NCBI GenBank assembly: GCA_021799405.1 | Contig: JAJZAL010000170.1 | Coordinates: 1-11,373 of the forward strand | Length of the DNA: 11,373 bases | Reading direction: 5' to 3' | Origin: Acidobacteriota bacterium | Lineage (GTDB): Bacteria; Acidobacteriota; Terriglobia; Terriglobales; Acidobacteriaceae | Shown: piece by piece, positions 1-7,102 of the stretch | Layout of the letters: each line of letters begins with the position of its first letter | Position numbering within the stretch: position 1 is the stretch's first letter | Made by a program: the position numbers and the translations under genes | Notes under the pieces: generated by a model | Databases searched by the model: none | Told to the model about the DNA's origin: nothing | The model's input: only the letters and a program-made list of their open reading frames with translations

Positions 1-1236
1 GAAATGGCGCTTAAGCCGGGTGCCGACCACGACTTTACATCCGGCCTCGACTACGCCGCTCGATGTGCATAACTGTTGCCGGTGAAACTTCGGGTAGCGC
101 ATCCGTTGTCGATTGTTGCAGATATAGTGAATGCAATCCCGCGCCTCCTGGCATTTGTCGGCGTGTCCGTGGAGCGCTTGCAGCAGGGCGGCCAAACGGC
201 CTTGATCGAGTTCGTCATAGCGCTGCTGAATCCATTTCCTGGTTTCCACGCTATCGCCGAAGATAGCTTTGCCTGCCTTGCCGAGATGTTCCTTGGCATG
301 AAACCGGTCGAGAATCTGAGTCGCTTGTGGAAATAGCTCTGTAGCGGTGTTCCAGATCCAGGCCGCGCCATCGCCTAACACCACCTGACGGGGAGCTTCG
401 GTGAAACCGCGACGATGGGCCTCACGAAGTGCGCGTTCCGCGAAGTCCGATAGCTCAGGACTGGTATCTGGAGTGGCCGCGCTTTCAATGGCCGCCGAAT
501 AGGTGACCGATCCGGGATCGCGCACTGGCCTGCCTTCCTCATCGCGCGACTCCGCAGTCCAGACAGTAACCAGTTTCGCCTCGCGGGTCTTGGCAGAGCC
601 ATCGGCTTGCTTGCCGGCGCGATGAGCTACTTCCTCGCGCCGCATCGGCACACCTGTACCATCCATCCCCAGATACATCGTTGGAGTGACTTCGCCTATT
701 TTCTCTACGCGCTCGCGTTCTGCAGCAGCTATCTCCGCACCCAGCGATTCGGCGGCCCGTTCCACCTGCTTGGCGCCGATCTCCACCCCGGCCAGTTCAC
801 GCAGCAATTCACTGCCCTCTTCAAAGCTCACCAGTGCCGCCGCGCTGGCGGTCATGCGCAGAACCCCCGGTGTGAGCGAAAACGATTCCAAGCCCAGAGC
901 CCGATCCCGCGGGCAGAATCCGCTCTGACATCGGGCACAGCGATAGTATGCCCGCTGGAGGCGCAGCGGTCCCAATGCACTGGTGAAGGTCTTCCCATGA
1001 CGGCCGCCATACTGGGCCATGGCCCCGCATGGGCAGGGTAACTCCGGCCCGGCATGATCGCTGGTGTCGGCGTTCAGGCGTTGTTCCAAGGCACACGCTG
1101 CCAGTTGCAGAGCCTGCCGCCGGGCTGCCATTTCCACAGCCTCGAAATCCAGGTTGACGACAGACTGGCGGCCTAAGAGCGTCTCGATTTCCTGGACGAT
1201 CTCCTCTTGGAGGTTCGCTTGGAGCCCCCTTTTTCG
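1..1236 (-). CDS. ISKra4-family DDE transposase, partial (runs off left edge)
   Basis: This is the catalytic protein of the insertion sequence. The minus-strand frame is open from 1278 (after a stop at 1279-1281) to base 1 without interruption. It contains an N-terminal zinc-ribbon-like region (CPCG near 1030, then CARC and FCPRD near 905-935). The DDE candidates are Asp in LGMDGTG (codon 661-663), Asp in LGDGAAW (370-372) and Glu in SGVVEAG (46-48). The first in-frame ATG is at 1131, but family-like sequence (FEAVEMAARRQAL) starts upstream of it, at about 1146. A start at 1131 would therefore clip the conserved N-terminus. The start coordinate used is the point where a -1 slip from the upstream ORF would enter this frame. 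No disabling mutation is visible, so the transposase may be functional. Confidence 0.85.
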
Positions 1237-1586
1237 GCCTTTGCCATGGAGGCCGCCGTGGAACCCTGCAACTGGCTGTCAGCCCAGGCCTCGCAGCCTT
1301 GCCAAAGAGCCTCAATTTTCGCTCGAAACTGATGCCCAGCATCGATCTGCCGCCGGGCGAGCGCGGCCTGTTCCGGAGTCAGAAAGCGCGAATGGGTCTT
1401 GCCTTCGACCGCACGGGTAAGGCTGAAGTAGGGGCCATGACGAGCCTCGGGGTTATCGGCACAAGGGCACCCGGGCTTGCTGCACTTGACCATGCGTTCG
1501 GACAACGAGCCACGGCGCATGGGCTTTGCTTCAGCCAGTTCGGCGGCAAGATGGCGGAGTTCGGCGGGAGGCGATGGAACCTTCAT
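1173..1586 (-). CDS. DUF6788-like small protein, first ORF of the ISKra4-family element
   Basis: This 137-residue protein begins at ATG 1586 and is preceded by GGAG two bases upstream. It contains the recognisable pattern MRRGSLSERMVKC, then CPC, then RHGPYFSLTR (about residues 23-58), and ends in a Lys/Arg/Ser-rich tail. Proteins of this kind, with a short Cys motif and RHGPY, are commonly found just ahead of ISKra4-type transposases. It overlaps the transposase frame by more than 60 bases and lies in the +1 frame relative to it. It could be a separate accessory protein, or the N-terminal part of a frameshift fusion with the transposase. Its exact biochemical role is not known to me. Confidence 0.75.
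   Translation of the reverse strand: MKVPSPPAELRHLAAELAEAKPMRRGSLSERMVKCSKPGCPCADNPEARHGPYFSLTRAVEGKTHSRFLTPEQAALARRQIDAGHQFRAKIEALWQGCEAWADSQLQGSTAASMAKAEKGGSKRTSKRRSSRKSRRS
1225..1234 (-). promoter_or_regulatory. Candidate -1 ribosomal frameshift site (A5G5 run)
   Basis: On the minus strand the small ORF reads GAA AAA GGG GGC here, while the transposase needs the frame one base back (CGA AAA AGG GGG). A run of five A followed by five G allows tRNA-Lys to re-pair after a -1 slip. The site lies where both frames are open (1173-1278) and upstream of the conserved transposase start. A weak CCTC/GAGG hairpin follows about 20 bases downstream. Programmed frameshifting is common in insertion sequences, but its use here is inference. 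Confidence 0.45.
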
Positions 1587-1593
1587 ATCTCCA

Positions 1594-1618
1594 TATTACG
1601 GCTAATATAGCCGTAATA
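1594..1618. repeat. Perfect inverted repeat, 11-bp arms with 3-base centre
   Basis: The arms are TATTACGGCTA (1594-1604) and its exact reverse complement (1608-1618), separated by ATA. The repeat lies 7 bases upstream of the start codon of the first IS gene, directly against its GGAG ribosome binding site. It could be an operator, part of the promoter (TATATT lies in its centre on the minus strand), a hairpin that limits translation of read-through transcripts, or part of the element's end. The sequence alone does not decide among these. Confidence 0.8.
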
Positions 1619-1633
1619 CAAACAAGAAAATAC

Positions 1634-1880
1634 CCGGCTTTTGGCAAATCCCATTCTGGTGTCGTGCGCCCCCGACCCTACAGTGTCGTCGATCTGCCCG
1701 GTGTTGATGTTTATCTTATTGAACAGGTTGTAAGCATCGGCGCGGATTTCAAAGACCGCCGCAGAACCCAGTACCGGCATCTTCGGCAGTCCGAACGCCT
1801 TGGTCAAGCTGGCGTCCAGGTCCTGATATCCCGGTCCGTTCAAGCTGTTGCGGTGGATTCCTGGGGCATTTCTGGAACCG
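1634..1880 (-). pseudogene. TonB-dependent receptor (Oar-like), C-terminal fragment
   Basis: The minus-strand frame gives NAPGIHRNSLNGPGYQDLD, then SLTKAFGLPKMPVLG, then FEIRADAYNLFNKININTG. This is the final beta-strand region of large acidobacterial Oar/CarboxypepD_reg-like TonB-dependent receptors, which form outer-membrane barrels and import large substrates. A normal copy is about 1000 residues; only about 80 remain. The upstream end is lost near 1870-1880, where a GH92 fragment on the other strand begins. The extreme C-terminus is replaced after GFAKS (about 1637) by the insertion sequence. There is no start codon or terminal aromatic residue of its own, so it is a dead remnant. Confidence 0.8.
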
Positions 1881-2276
1881 GCATCGAGGGGGCGCGGAGA
1901 AACCTTCGGGAAGAGATTCCCGATTGGGACTTCGACCAGGTTCGCCAGAACGCAGAGGCAGAATGGAGCCGACTGCGTGGCAGACTCGATGCAACCCTGC
2001 CCGATATTCGCTCGGCACGGGTCTCAAACTCGTTGACACGCTCCGGCTTACCATGGATTGACGACGCCCGCCACGTTCAATACGTTGACGGAAATTATCG
2101 CGGATTGGACAAGCGAAATCACGGAGACCCTGGCTTCACCAAATACACAACGATTTCCAGGTGGGACACTTGCCGCAGTGAGATTCCACCGCTTACTCTG
2201 GTGCAGCCGGAACGGATCAATAACCTGGTCCAGACCCTGTTGGCGGACTACGCACAATTGCAACAACAGTCGCTAA
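1866..2276 (+). pseudogene. GH92 alpha-1,2-mannosidase fragment, frameshifted
   Basis: The plus strand encodes pieces typical of glycoside hydrolase family 92: EGARRNLREEIPDWDFDQVR (from about 1886), then in a second frame YHGLTTPATFN (about 2049-2081), then back in the first frame VDGNYRGLD, KYTTISRWDT and LTLVQPERINNLV, ending at about 2276. The frame change near 2081 is explained by one missing base: TTCAAT-ACGTTGAC would read FNDVD if a G were restored. At least one more shift lies between about 1980 and 2030, and a stop follows in that frame. A normal GH92 enzyme is about 700 residues; about 135 are left. A continuous plus-strand frame at 1526-2344 passes over it but mixes antisense receptor and IS sequence and is not a gene. 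Confidence 0.75.
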
Positions 2277-2288
2277 CCTCGTCGCACC

Positions 2289-2575
2289 TACCCGAGGATC
2301 GCTGCGCAGGCCAAACAGGAAGGCGCGGAGATTCAGTGGGGTGACGAGACAGGTCTGCGCTCGGATGATGTGCGCGGCCGCGGCTATTCGCCGAGGGAAA
2401 AACTCCCGTGGTGCTGGCCCATGCCAATCGGTCGAAGCTGAGCGTGATTTCGACAGTGACCAACAAGTGACAGATGCGCTGGAAGGTCTTCTCCGGAGCG
2501 CTGAACGCCAAGATCCTGATTGGCTTCATGAAGCGTATCCGTTCGGGCAAGGCCATACTTTTGCAGGCGTAGATT
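2289..2575 (+). pseudogene. IS630-family transposase fragment
   Basis: The plus-strand text matches the catalytic core of IS630-type DDE transposases: YPRIAAQAKQEGAEIQWGDE (first catalytic Asp at 2343-2345) and GLRSDDVRGRGY, then after a one-base shift near 2397-2402 TPVVLAHANRSKLSVISTV, then a stop at 2468-2470, then QMRWKVFSGALNAKILIGFM. Homology fades at about 2565. The N-terminal helix-turn-helix part and the C-terminal third are missing. With a frameshift, an internal stop and both ends lost, it cannot make a working transposase. It lies against the 3' end of the reductase gene at 2586. Confidence 0.8.
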
Positions 2576-2585
2576 GCCTCGGCCG

Positions 2586-4241
2586 CTACTCCACTGGATA
2601 CATGACTCGATAAGTTTGATAGCCGCCGGAAAGGTTGCGCGCATAAAAGCCATGCTGGGTAAGCATCCGGCACGCGTAATAAGCGCGCTGTCCGATTCCG
2701 CAACTGACCCATATTTCTCGATTGCGTGGCAGTTCACCCATCCTTGCTCGTAGCTGTCCGAGCGGTATGTTGACGGTCCCATCGATGGAATCTCTGCGGA
2801 ACTCGAAGGGTTCGCGGACATCCAACAGATACGCATCGGTGGCATCCAATTCCTGCCATGGGGCAAGCGTGACATCTCCTCGCAACACATTGGTAGCAAT
2901 CATGCCTGCAAGATTCACCGGGTCTTTGGCCGCGCCATACTGCGGCGCATAGCAGAGTTCGGCTTCCTCAAGATCGAATACGGTGGCCTTCATCTGAATC
3001 GCGGCGGCAATCACATCGATGCGTCGTTCCACCCCCGATTCACCCACGGCCTGTGCCCCCAGAACAAGTCCATCTGGCTTGCGAAACAGAAGTTTCATGT
3101 GGATGGCATGCGCTCCAGGATAATATCCGACGTGTTGATTGGGATGCAGGTAGACACTTTGGTAGTCCTTGATCCCGGCGTTCCGCAGCGCCTTTTCCGT
3201 TGCCCCGGTAAGCGCCACAGTCAGACCCGAAAAGCCGCAGACCGCAGTCGCTAGGACGCCATCGAAGTGTGCATCGCGCCCGCAGATTACATCTGCGGCC
3301 ACGCGTCCCTGGCGATTCGCCGGCCCCGCCAGGGGAACCAGTTCCCAGTGCCCGGTGATGAGGTTCTTGACCTCGACGGCGTCTCCAACAGCCCAGATGC
3401 GAGGATCGCTGGTGCGCATCTGGCTGTCGACGCGAATGCCTCCGCGTTCGCCGATTTCAAGGCCCGCATCGCGCGCGAGTTTTGTTTCCGGGCGCACCCC
3501 GATGGCGAGAACCACCAGGTCCGCATCGAACGCCGCTCCTGCCTTTGTACGCACCACCAGTGCGCCATCGCTCGACTGTTCAAAGCCAGCGACTCCATCG
3601 CCCATGCAAAGGCGAACCTCGCGAGCAATCAGATGCTCGCGTGCATACGCCGCCATTTCCGGGTCAAGCGGCGGCATCAGTTGATTGGCCAATTCGATAA
3701 TCGTCACAGCGATCCTACGGTGCGCCAAATTCTCTGCCATCTCCAAGCCGATGAAGCCTCCGCCTACAATTACGGCTTTGCGCGGGTTTTTCGATTCGAT
3801 CCAGTCCCGGATTTGCCGACTGTCGGGGATAGTCCGCAAAGTGAAGATGCCCGGCAACCCGGAGCCCGGCCAATGTGGAGAAATGGGCGCGGCACCAGGG
3901 GACAACACTAGCGCGTCATAATGCTCGCGATATTCGCGCGCTCTATCCAAATCGTGAACTGTGATGGTATGTGCTTGGCGGTCAATCCCCGTGACTTCGT
4001 TGCGGGTGCGAACCTCGATGTTGAACCGTTCTCGAAACAGGGGCGGGGTGGCCAGCAGGAGTTTCGACTCTTCATGGATTACGTTGCCCACATAGTAAGG
4101 TAAGCCGCAGTTGGCAAAGGAGACGTACTGCCCACGATCCAGCAGCACGATCTCCGCGTTTTCATCCATCCGCCGCAGACGTGCCGCACAAGTTGCGCCG
4201 CCCGCGACACCCCCGACAATCACTACCCGTTTCTTCGTCAT
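2586..4241 (-). CDS. FAD-dependent CoA-disulfide / persulfide reductase with C-terminal rhodanese domain
   Basis: The protein is 551 residues. The N-terminal part is a pyridine nucleotide-disulfide oxidoreductase: FAD-binding VGGVAGGA (9-16), a single redox Cys45 in SFANCGLPYY, a second nucleotide-binding motif VIVGGGFIGLE (157-167), the FAD GD motif WAVGDAVE (283-290), and the dimerisation region with LCYAPQYGAAKDPVN (429-443). A rhodanese domain fills about 460-551, with LDVREPFEF and active-site Cys514 in SCGIGQR. This arrangement matches CoADR-RHD/Npsr enzymes, which use NAD(P)H to reduce CoA-disulfide, CoA-persulfide or polysulfide. The ATG at 4241 is chosen because GGGGAG lies just upstream and the motif starts at once; a TTG four codons earlier is unlikely. 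It is the last intact gene of the leftward unit. A cytoplasmic role in handling sulfane sulfur near DsrC is inference. Confidence 0.9.
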   Translation of the reverse strand: MTKKRVVIVGGVAGGATCAARLRRMDENAEIVLLDRGQYVSFANCGLPYYVGNVIHEESKLLLATPPLFRERFNIEVRTRNEVTGIDRQAHTITVHDLDRAREYREHYDALVLSPGAAPISPHWPGSGLPGIFTLRTIPDSRQIRDWIESKNPRKAVIVGGGFIGLEMAENLAHRRIAVTIIELANQLMPPLDPEMAAYAREHLIAREVRLCMGDGVAGFEQSSDGALVVRTKAGAAFDADLVVLAIGVRPETKLARDAGLEIGERGGIRVDSQMRTSDPRIWAVGDAVEVKNLITGHWELVPLAGPANRQGRVAADVICGRDAHFDGVLATAVCGFSGLTVALTGATEKALRNAGIKDYQSVYLHPNQHVGYYPGAHAIHMKLLFRKPDGLVLGAQAVGESGVERRIDVIAAAIQMKATVFDLEEAELCYAPQYGAAKDPVNLAGMIATNVLRGDVTLAPWQELDATDAYLLDVREPFEFRRDSIDGTVNIPLGQLRARMGELPRNREIWVSCGIGQRAYYACRMLTQHGFYARNLSGGYQTYRVMYPVE

Positions 4242-4243
4242 AT

Positions 4244-4249
4244 CTCCCC
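4244..4249 (-). promoter_or_regulatory. Ribosome binding site of the CoADR-rhodanese gene
   Basis: GGGGAG on the minus strand, two bases before ATG 4241. It fixes that start against the in-frame TTG at 4253. Confidence 0.6.
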
Positions 4250-4259
4250 GCAAATCTAG

Positions 4260-4618
4260 TCAACTCAACCGACTTCGTGGAACCTGGCAACGGCAGGCGA
4301 TCTCGTCGATTGCCAGAACCCCATCCAAGGACTGGCAAACGAGAACCGCAGCGTCTTCCGCGGGCGCGCGAGTGAAGGCTGAAATAGAAACATCCTGAAA
4401 CAGAGAGAGTACAGGAGTGCCCTTGTCGCTCGCTATGACCTGGGTCACGCCACAGGGCTGGAGACACGGAGGCAACAAGCCTTGCGACACTCGGGTACTG
4501 GCATTTCCGGCGATGCGGCAACATCCATCATTGTTGCCGAGATAACGTCAATGAGAACGAATTTCCTGCAGCGGCCAACATACTGCTCAATGCAATTCCC
4601 GTCGATGGGAACTCGCAT
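4260..4618 (-). pseudogene. NifX/NifB-C-terminal-like (dinitrogenase FeMo-co family) small protein, frameshifted
   Basis: Two short frames together give a normal-length (about 118 residues) member of the dinitrogenase iron-molybdenum cofactor-binding family. The first frame (ATG 4618, ending in a stop near 4441) reads MRVPIDGNCIEQYVGRCRKF then VLIDV. The second frame (about 4490 to stop 4260) reads SQGLLPPCLQPCGVTQVIAS, then LSLFQDVSI and APAEDAAVLV. These match the family's GRC, HEPGxLPxWL..GV..VIA and LF...GI blocks. Restoring one base near 4490-4493 would rejoin them. It starts 19 bases after dsrN ends, with no clear ribosome binding site. Family members bind metal clusters or cofactors as small scaffolds; the partner here is unknown. 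The frameshift may be real decay, a -1 recoding event or an assembly error. Confidence 0.65.
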
Positions 4619-4637
4619 CTGTGTGCCGTTATTCTGT

Positions 4638-6050
4638 TCAACTCCGCCGTGCCTGCCAGGCCGTGGCTGCCCGCAACACGCCCGCCGCCCATTCCGGAGT
4701 GGCCAGCCCATGCAAATGGGTGTAGGCTGCCCACACGTTTTTGAAAATCACACCATCCCTGCCCGGAAAACTGCCGGTGCCTCGCCGCACGGCGCATGCC
4801 GTGTTGGGGGATTCTTCGCCAGCCAAAATCCGCGAATAGTGAAACTCATGGCCACGCAATTCAGTGCCGACAGGAAAAAAAGGGTTGCTCTGGTCCACGG
4901 TGAGAGTGGTATATCCGTGTCCTTGTGGCGAGTCACATACCTCCACATCAAACGGCAGGACGCCAGACATGATATGGCGTTGCGAGTTCCAGTGAATGGC
5001 CCGCGCCAGCAGCATCAGCCCTCCGCATTCGGCATAGATGGGCAGTCCTTTTTCCGCCGCTTCGCGCAAGGAGGCAAGAAACGGTGTATTGGATGAGATC
5101 GCTACGCCCTTAATTTCTGGAAACCCGCCGCCAATGCAAAGCGCGTCCAAGTCTCGAGGCAGCCTGTGATCGGAGAGAGAAGAAATGGTCACGATGGTCG
5201 CACCGGAGCGCTCGATGGCCTCTATATTCTCCGGGTAATAAAAGGTAAACGCGGAGTCTCGGATCAGGCCAATCTTCAGTCCTTGTCCCTCGGGCAAGTC
5301 CTCCTGCGTTGTTGGTGGCGATTGCAAAGGCAGGGCATCTTGAGCGATCTCCATAATTTTTTCCAGGTCGAAGCGGGATTCCGTTAGGGCAAGTACATTT
5401 CGCTGGAGGCCGTCAATTTCCGGGTGCTGTTCTGGAGTGACCAGGCCGAGGTACCGCCCGGGTAGAAGCATCTCCTCGCGGCCGCGCGGGACCACGCCCA
5501 GTACGGGAACTCCGCACGCGGAGACGATTGCGTCGCGCAGTACGCTTTCGTGGCGACGGTTGGCCACCTGGTTCAGAATGACTCCGGCAATCCGCACCTC
5601 CGGGTCGAGCATCTGGCAGCCCATAACCAGCGCCGCCGCGGTGCGCGTCATCTTGGTGGCATTCAGCACTAGCAGCACGGGAGCATGCAGCAACTTCGCC
5701 AATTCCGCCGTGCTGTGCGAGCCTTGAGCATCGAAGCCGTCATACAGTCCGCGGTTGCCCTCGATGAGGTTCAGGCTTTCACTCTCGGAGTGCGTCCAAA
5801 AGGAGCGGAGGACAGCGCCCGGCCCCATCATCCAGGTATCCAGATTGCGGGCGGGACGGCCAGAGGCCCAGGTGAGCCAGGCCGCATCGATGTAGTCCGG
5901 CCCTTTTTTGAAGGCGGTCACGCCGAGACCGGTTTTGCGAAGCAATAGCAGCAGGCTGAGGGAGGTGAGTGTTTTCCCGCTATCTCCACCCAACCCGGCC
6001 ACAACCACACGCGGCAGCAAGCGAGAACCCACGATATCCATCGTCCTCAT
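4638..6050 (-). CDS. dsrN: DsrN, cobyrinate a,c-diamide synthase family (siroheme amidation)
   Basis: The 470-residue protein has the full CobB/CbiA architecture. An N-terminal ATP-dependent dethiobiotin synthetase-like domain carries the P-loop GLGGDSGKT (19-27), KKGPDYID (48-55) and EGNRGLYDG (97-105). A C-terminal class I glutamine amidotransferase domain (about 258-470) carries nucleophile Cys342 in YAECGG, GHGY (377-380), RGHEFHYS (399-406) and YTHLHG (443-448). CobB amidates two acetate groups of cobyrinate using glutamine and ATP. In dsr clusters the homologue DsrN is thought to amidate siroheme for the DsrAB active site. The dsr context and adjacent uroporphyrinogen methyltransferase favour DsrN over cobalamin synthesis, since no other cobalamin gene is present. 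The start may be ATG 6050 or ATG 6041; neither has a strong ribosome binding site. Confidence 0.88.
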   Translation of the reverse strand: MRTMDIVGSRLLPRVVVAGLGGDSGKTLTSLSLLLLLRKTGLGVTAFKKGPDYIDAAWLTWASGRPARNLDTWMMGPGAVLRSFWTHSESESLNLIEGNRGLYDGFDAQGSHSTAELAKLLHAPVLLVLNATKMTRTAAALVMGCQMLDPEVRIAGVILNQVANRRHESVLRDAIVSACGVPVLGVVPRGREEMLLPGRYLGLVTPEQHPEIDGLQRNVLALTESRFDLEKIMEIAQDALPLQSPPTTQEDLPEGQGLKIGLIRDSAFTFYYPENIEAIERSGATIVTISSLSDHRLPRDLDALCIGGGFPEIKGVAISSNTPFLASLREAAEKGLPIYAECGGLMLLARAIHWNSQRHIMSGVLPFDVEVCDSPQGHGYTTLTVDQSNPFFPVGTELRGHEFHYSRILAGEESPNTACAVRRGTGSFPGRDGVIFKNVWAAYTHLHGLATPEWAAGVLRAATAWQARRS

Positions 6051-6123
6051 ATCTTACTTCGCTTCGCGCTGTCTCCGCGCAAGATGAAATCTTCAGATTT
6101 GTATTGCGGCAACTCTCAATCCC
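6051..6123 (-). other. Intergenic gap between barrel-protein gene and dsrN
   Basis: This gap of 73 bases holds only a weak 6-bp dyad (AAATCT/AGATTT, two-base centre) and a GCGC/GCGC short stem. No convincing terminator or promoter is seen, which fits continued transcription into dsrN. Confidence 0.4.
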
Positions 6124-6978
6124 CTAGAACGAGTAGCGACCGCTGAGGATCAGCGCGTGGTTGTAGGAATGATAGTGGGAGGTGGCGATCTGCATGCCCG
6201 TGCCGAAGGTCAGTCCCGTGCGTTTGCGAGGACGAATACGGCCAATTTGAAAACCTGGGGTAAGAAATTCCTGCGCCTTGCCGTCGTTCGGTCCACCCTT
6301 GTAGAAGTTCGTATTGGATTCCGCTTCCATCCAGAAATACCGATAGAGTTTGTACTCGGCCACGCCGTTCCACTGAATGCATCGGCCTATCCTGTCGACA
6401 CTGTCCACCGGTAACGACCCTCCCAGAGAGCTTTCCAGATTGAACCTTCCCCATCCCTTGCCCCCTGCCAGGGTGGGCATGACGGTGGCACCGTTCTTTC
6501 CGTTGTTGTAGGAGCCCGTGGGAACGCTGCCCCCCAGAAATGCTGACACGATATAATCGCCGTTTGTTTCATTCCGGGCCAGTATGCGGTACTTCAGCAG
6601 AAAACTGACATCTCCAAAACCGTTGTGGGTTTGTGGTGCATCGTATTGCAGGTAAGGAGGCAGGTTGAAAGTCAGCGCAAAATGCTGCGCCGGAACAAAC
6701 TCCAATCCCTTGCCGTCGTCGAATATCCACACACTGCCACCCGCGATCTGCTGTCGCACGGTGTCTTCTCGGAGCTTTTGTTCCAGGCGGGGAGTGATCA
6801 TTACCAGCGGGGATATCCAGTGCGGTTCCTCATTTTGGATACGCGTCACATTGTCCAGCCATCGGTTGACAAAGGTGTTCTGCGCACAGGCCAGACAAGT
6901 GACACAAAAAAAAAGAAAGAGCCTGCGGAGACAGCAACAGCGCTTTTCGAGGCGATCAATCCAACGTGGGCGGATCAC
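6124..6978 (-). CDS. Predicted outer-membrane beta-barrel protein, function unknown
   Basis: From GTG 6978 the protein has 284 residues. A basic N-terminus and hydrophobic segment (LFLFFCVTCLACA, about residues 20-32, followed by Gln) form a signal peptide. The rest is rich in alternating aromatic and polar strands with glycines (NGFGDVSFLLKYR, GRFNLESSLGGSLP, TGLTFGTGMQIA) and ends in ALILSGRYSF. A C-terminal Phe of this kind is the usual recognition signal for BAM-inserted barrels. It resembles the broad transporter/'MetA-pathway of phenol degradation' barrel group, but I cannot name a substrate. GTG 6978 is preferred because GGAAGA lies five bases upstream; the TTG at 7002 has no such site. 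It lies between the uroporphyrinogen methyltransferase and dsrN genes, in the same direction. A nine-T run in the signal-peptide codons is notable. Confidence 0.75.
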   Translation of the reverse strand: MIRPRWIDRLEKRCCCLRRLFLFFCVTCLACAQNTFVNRWLDNVTRIQNEEPHWISPLVMITPRLEQKLREDTVRQQIAGGSVWIFDDGKGLEFVPAQHFALTFNLPPYLQYDAPQTHNGFGDVSFLLKYRILARNETNGDYIVSAFLGGSVPTGSYNNGKNGATVMPTLAGGKGWGRFNLESSLGGSLPVDSVDRIGRCIQWNGVAEYKLYRYFWMEAESNTNFYKGGPNDGKAQEFLTPGFQIGRIRPRKRTGLTFGTGMQIATSHYHSYNHALILSGRYSF

Positions 6979-7102
6979 AGGTCTTCCATATTCTCCAACC
7001 AAGACCAGGGCCCATGTTCAAACCATCCGTGAATGAACCTCAGTCCGACGTCGGCCATTGCATGTCCCGTCTTCAGCGATTGCGGTCCCGATCCAGGCAA
7101 CG
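6979..7102 (-). other. Intergenic gap between cobA and barrel-protein gene
   Basis: These 124 bases contain no recognisable gene, terminator hairpin with a T-tract, or strong promoter. The minus-strand GGAAGA at its left end is the probable ribosome binding site of the next gene. Confidence 0.4.

Larger units (their letters stand above)
1..1640 (-). mobile_element. ISKra4-family insertion sequence, partial (left end outside window)
   Basis: The element carries two overlapping minus-strand frames, a DUF6788-like small ORF and an ISKra4-type DDE transposase. The transposase is still open at base 1, so the far end and its inverted repeat are not visible. The near end can only be bracketed. The TonB-dependent receptor frame reads sensibly down to about 1637 and then becomes unrelated sequence, while the first IS gene begins at 1586, so the boundary lies roughly between 1619 and 1645. 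A strong palindrome sits at 1594-1618. The element appears to have landed in the last codons of the receptor fragment. No target duplication can be tested from one end. Confidence 0.85.

Noticed and set aside
821..1342. Minus-strand 173-codon frame inside the insertion sequence
   Set aside because: The real transposase frame in the same stretch carries the zinc-ribbon and DDE motifs. This one is an out-of-frame shadow.
1526..2344. Long plus-strand open frame of 272 codons
   Set aside because: Its first third is antisense to the IS and the receptor fragment. Only the middle matches GH92, and the end leaves the IS630 frame. It is a chance fusion of unrelated pieces.
3169..3911. Plus-strand frames of 171 and 214 codons opposite the CoADR-rhodanese gene
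   Set aside because: They are antisense to a gene with complete FAD, NAD and rhodanese motifs and show no family-like pattern.
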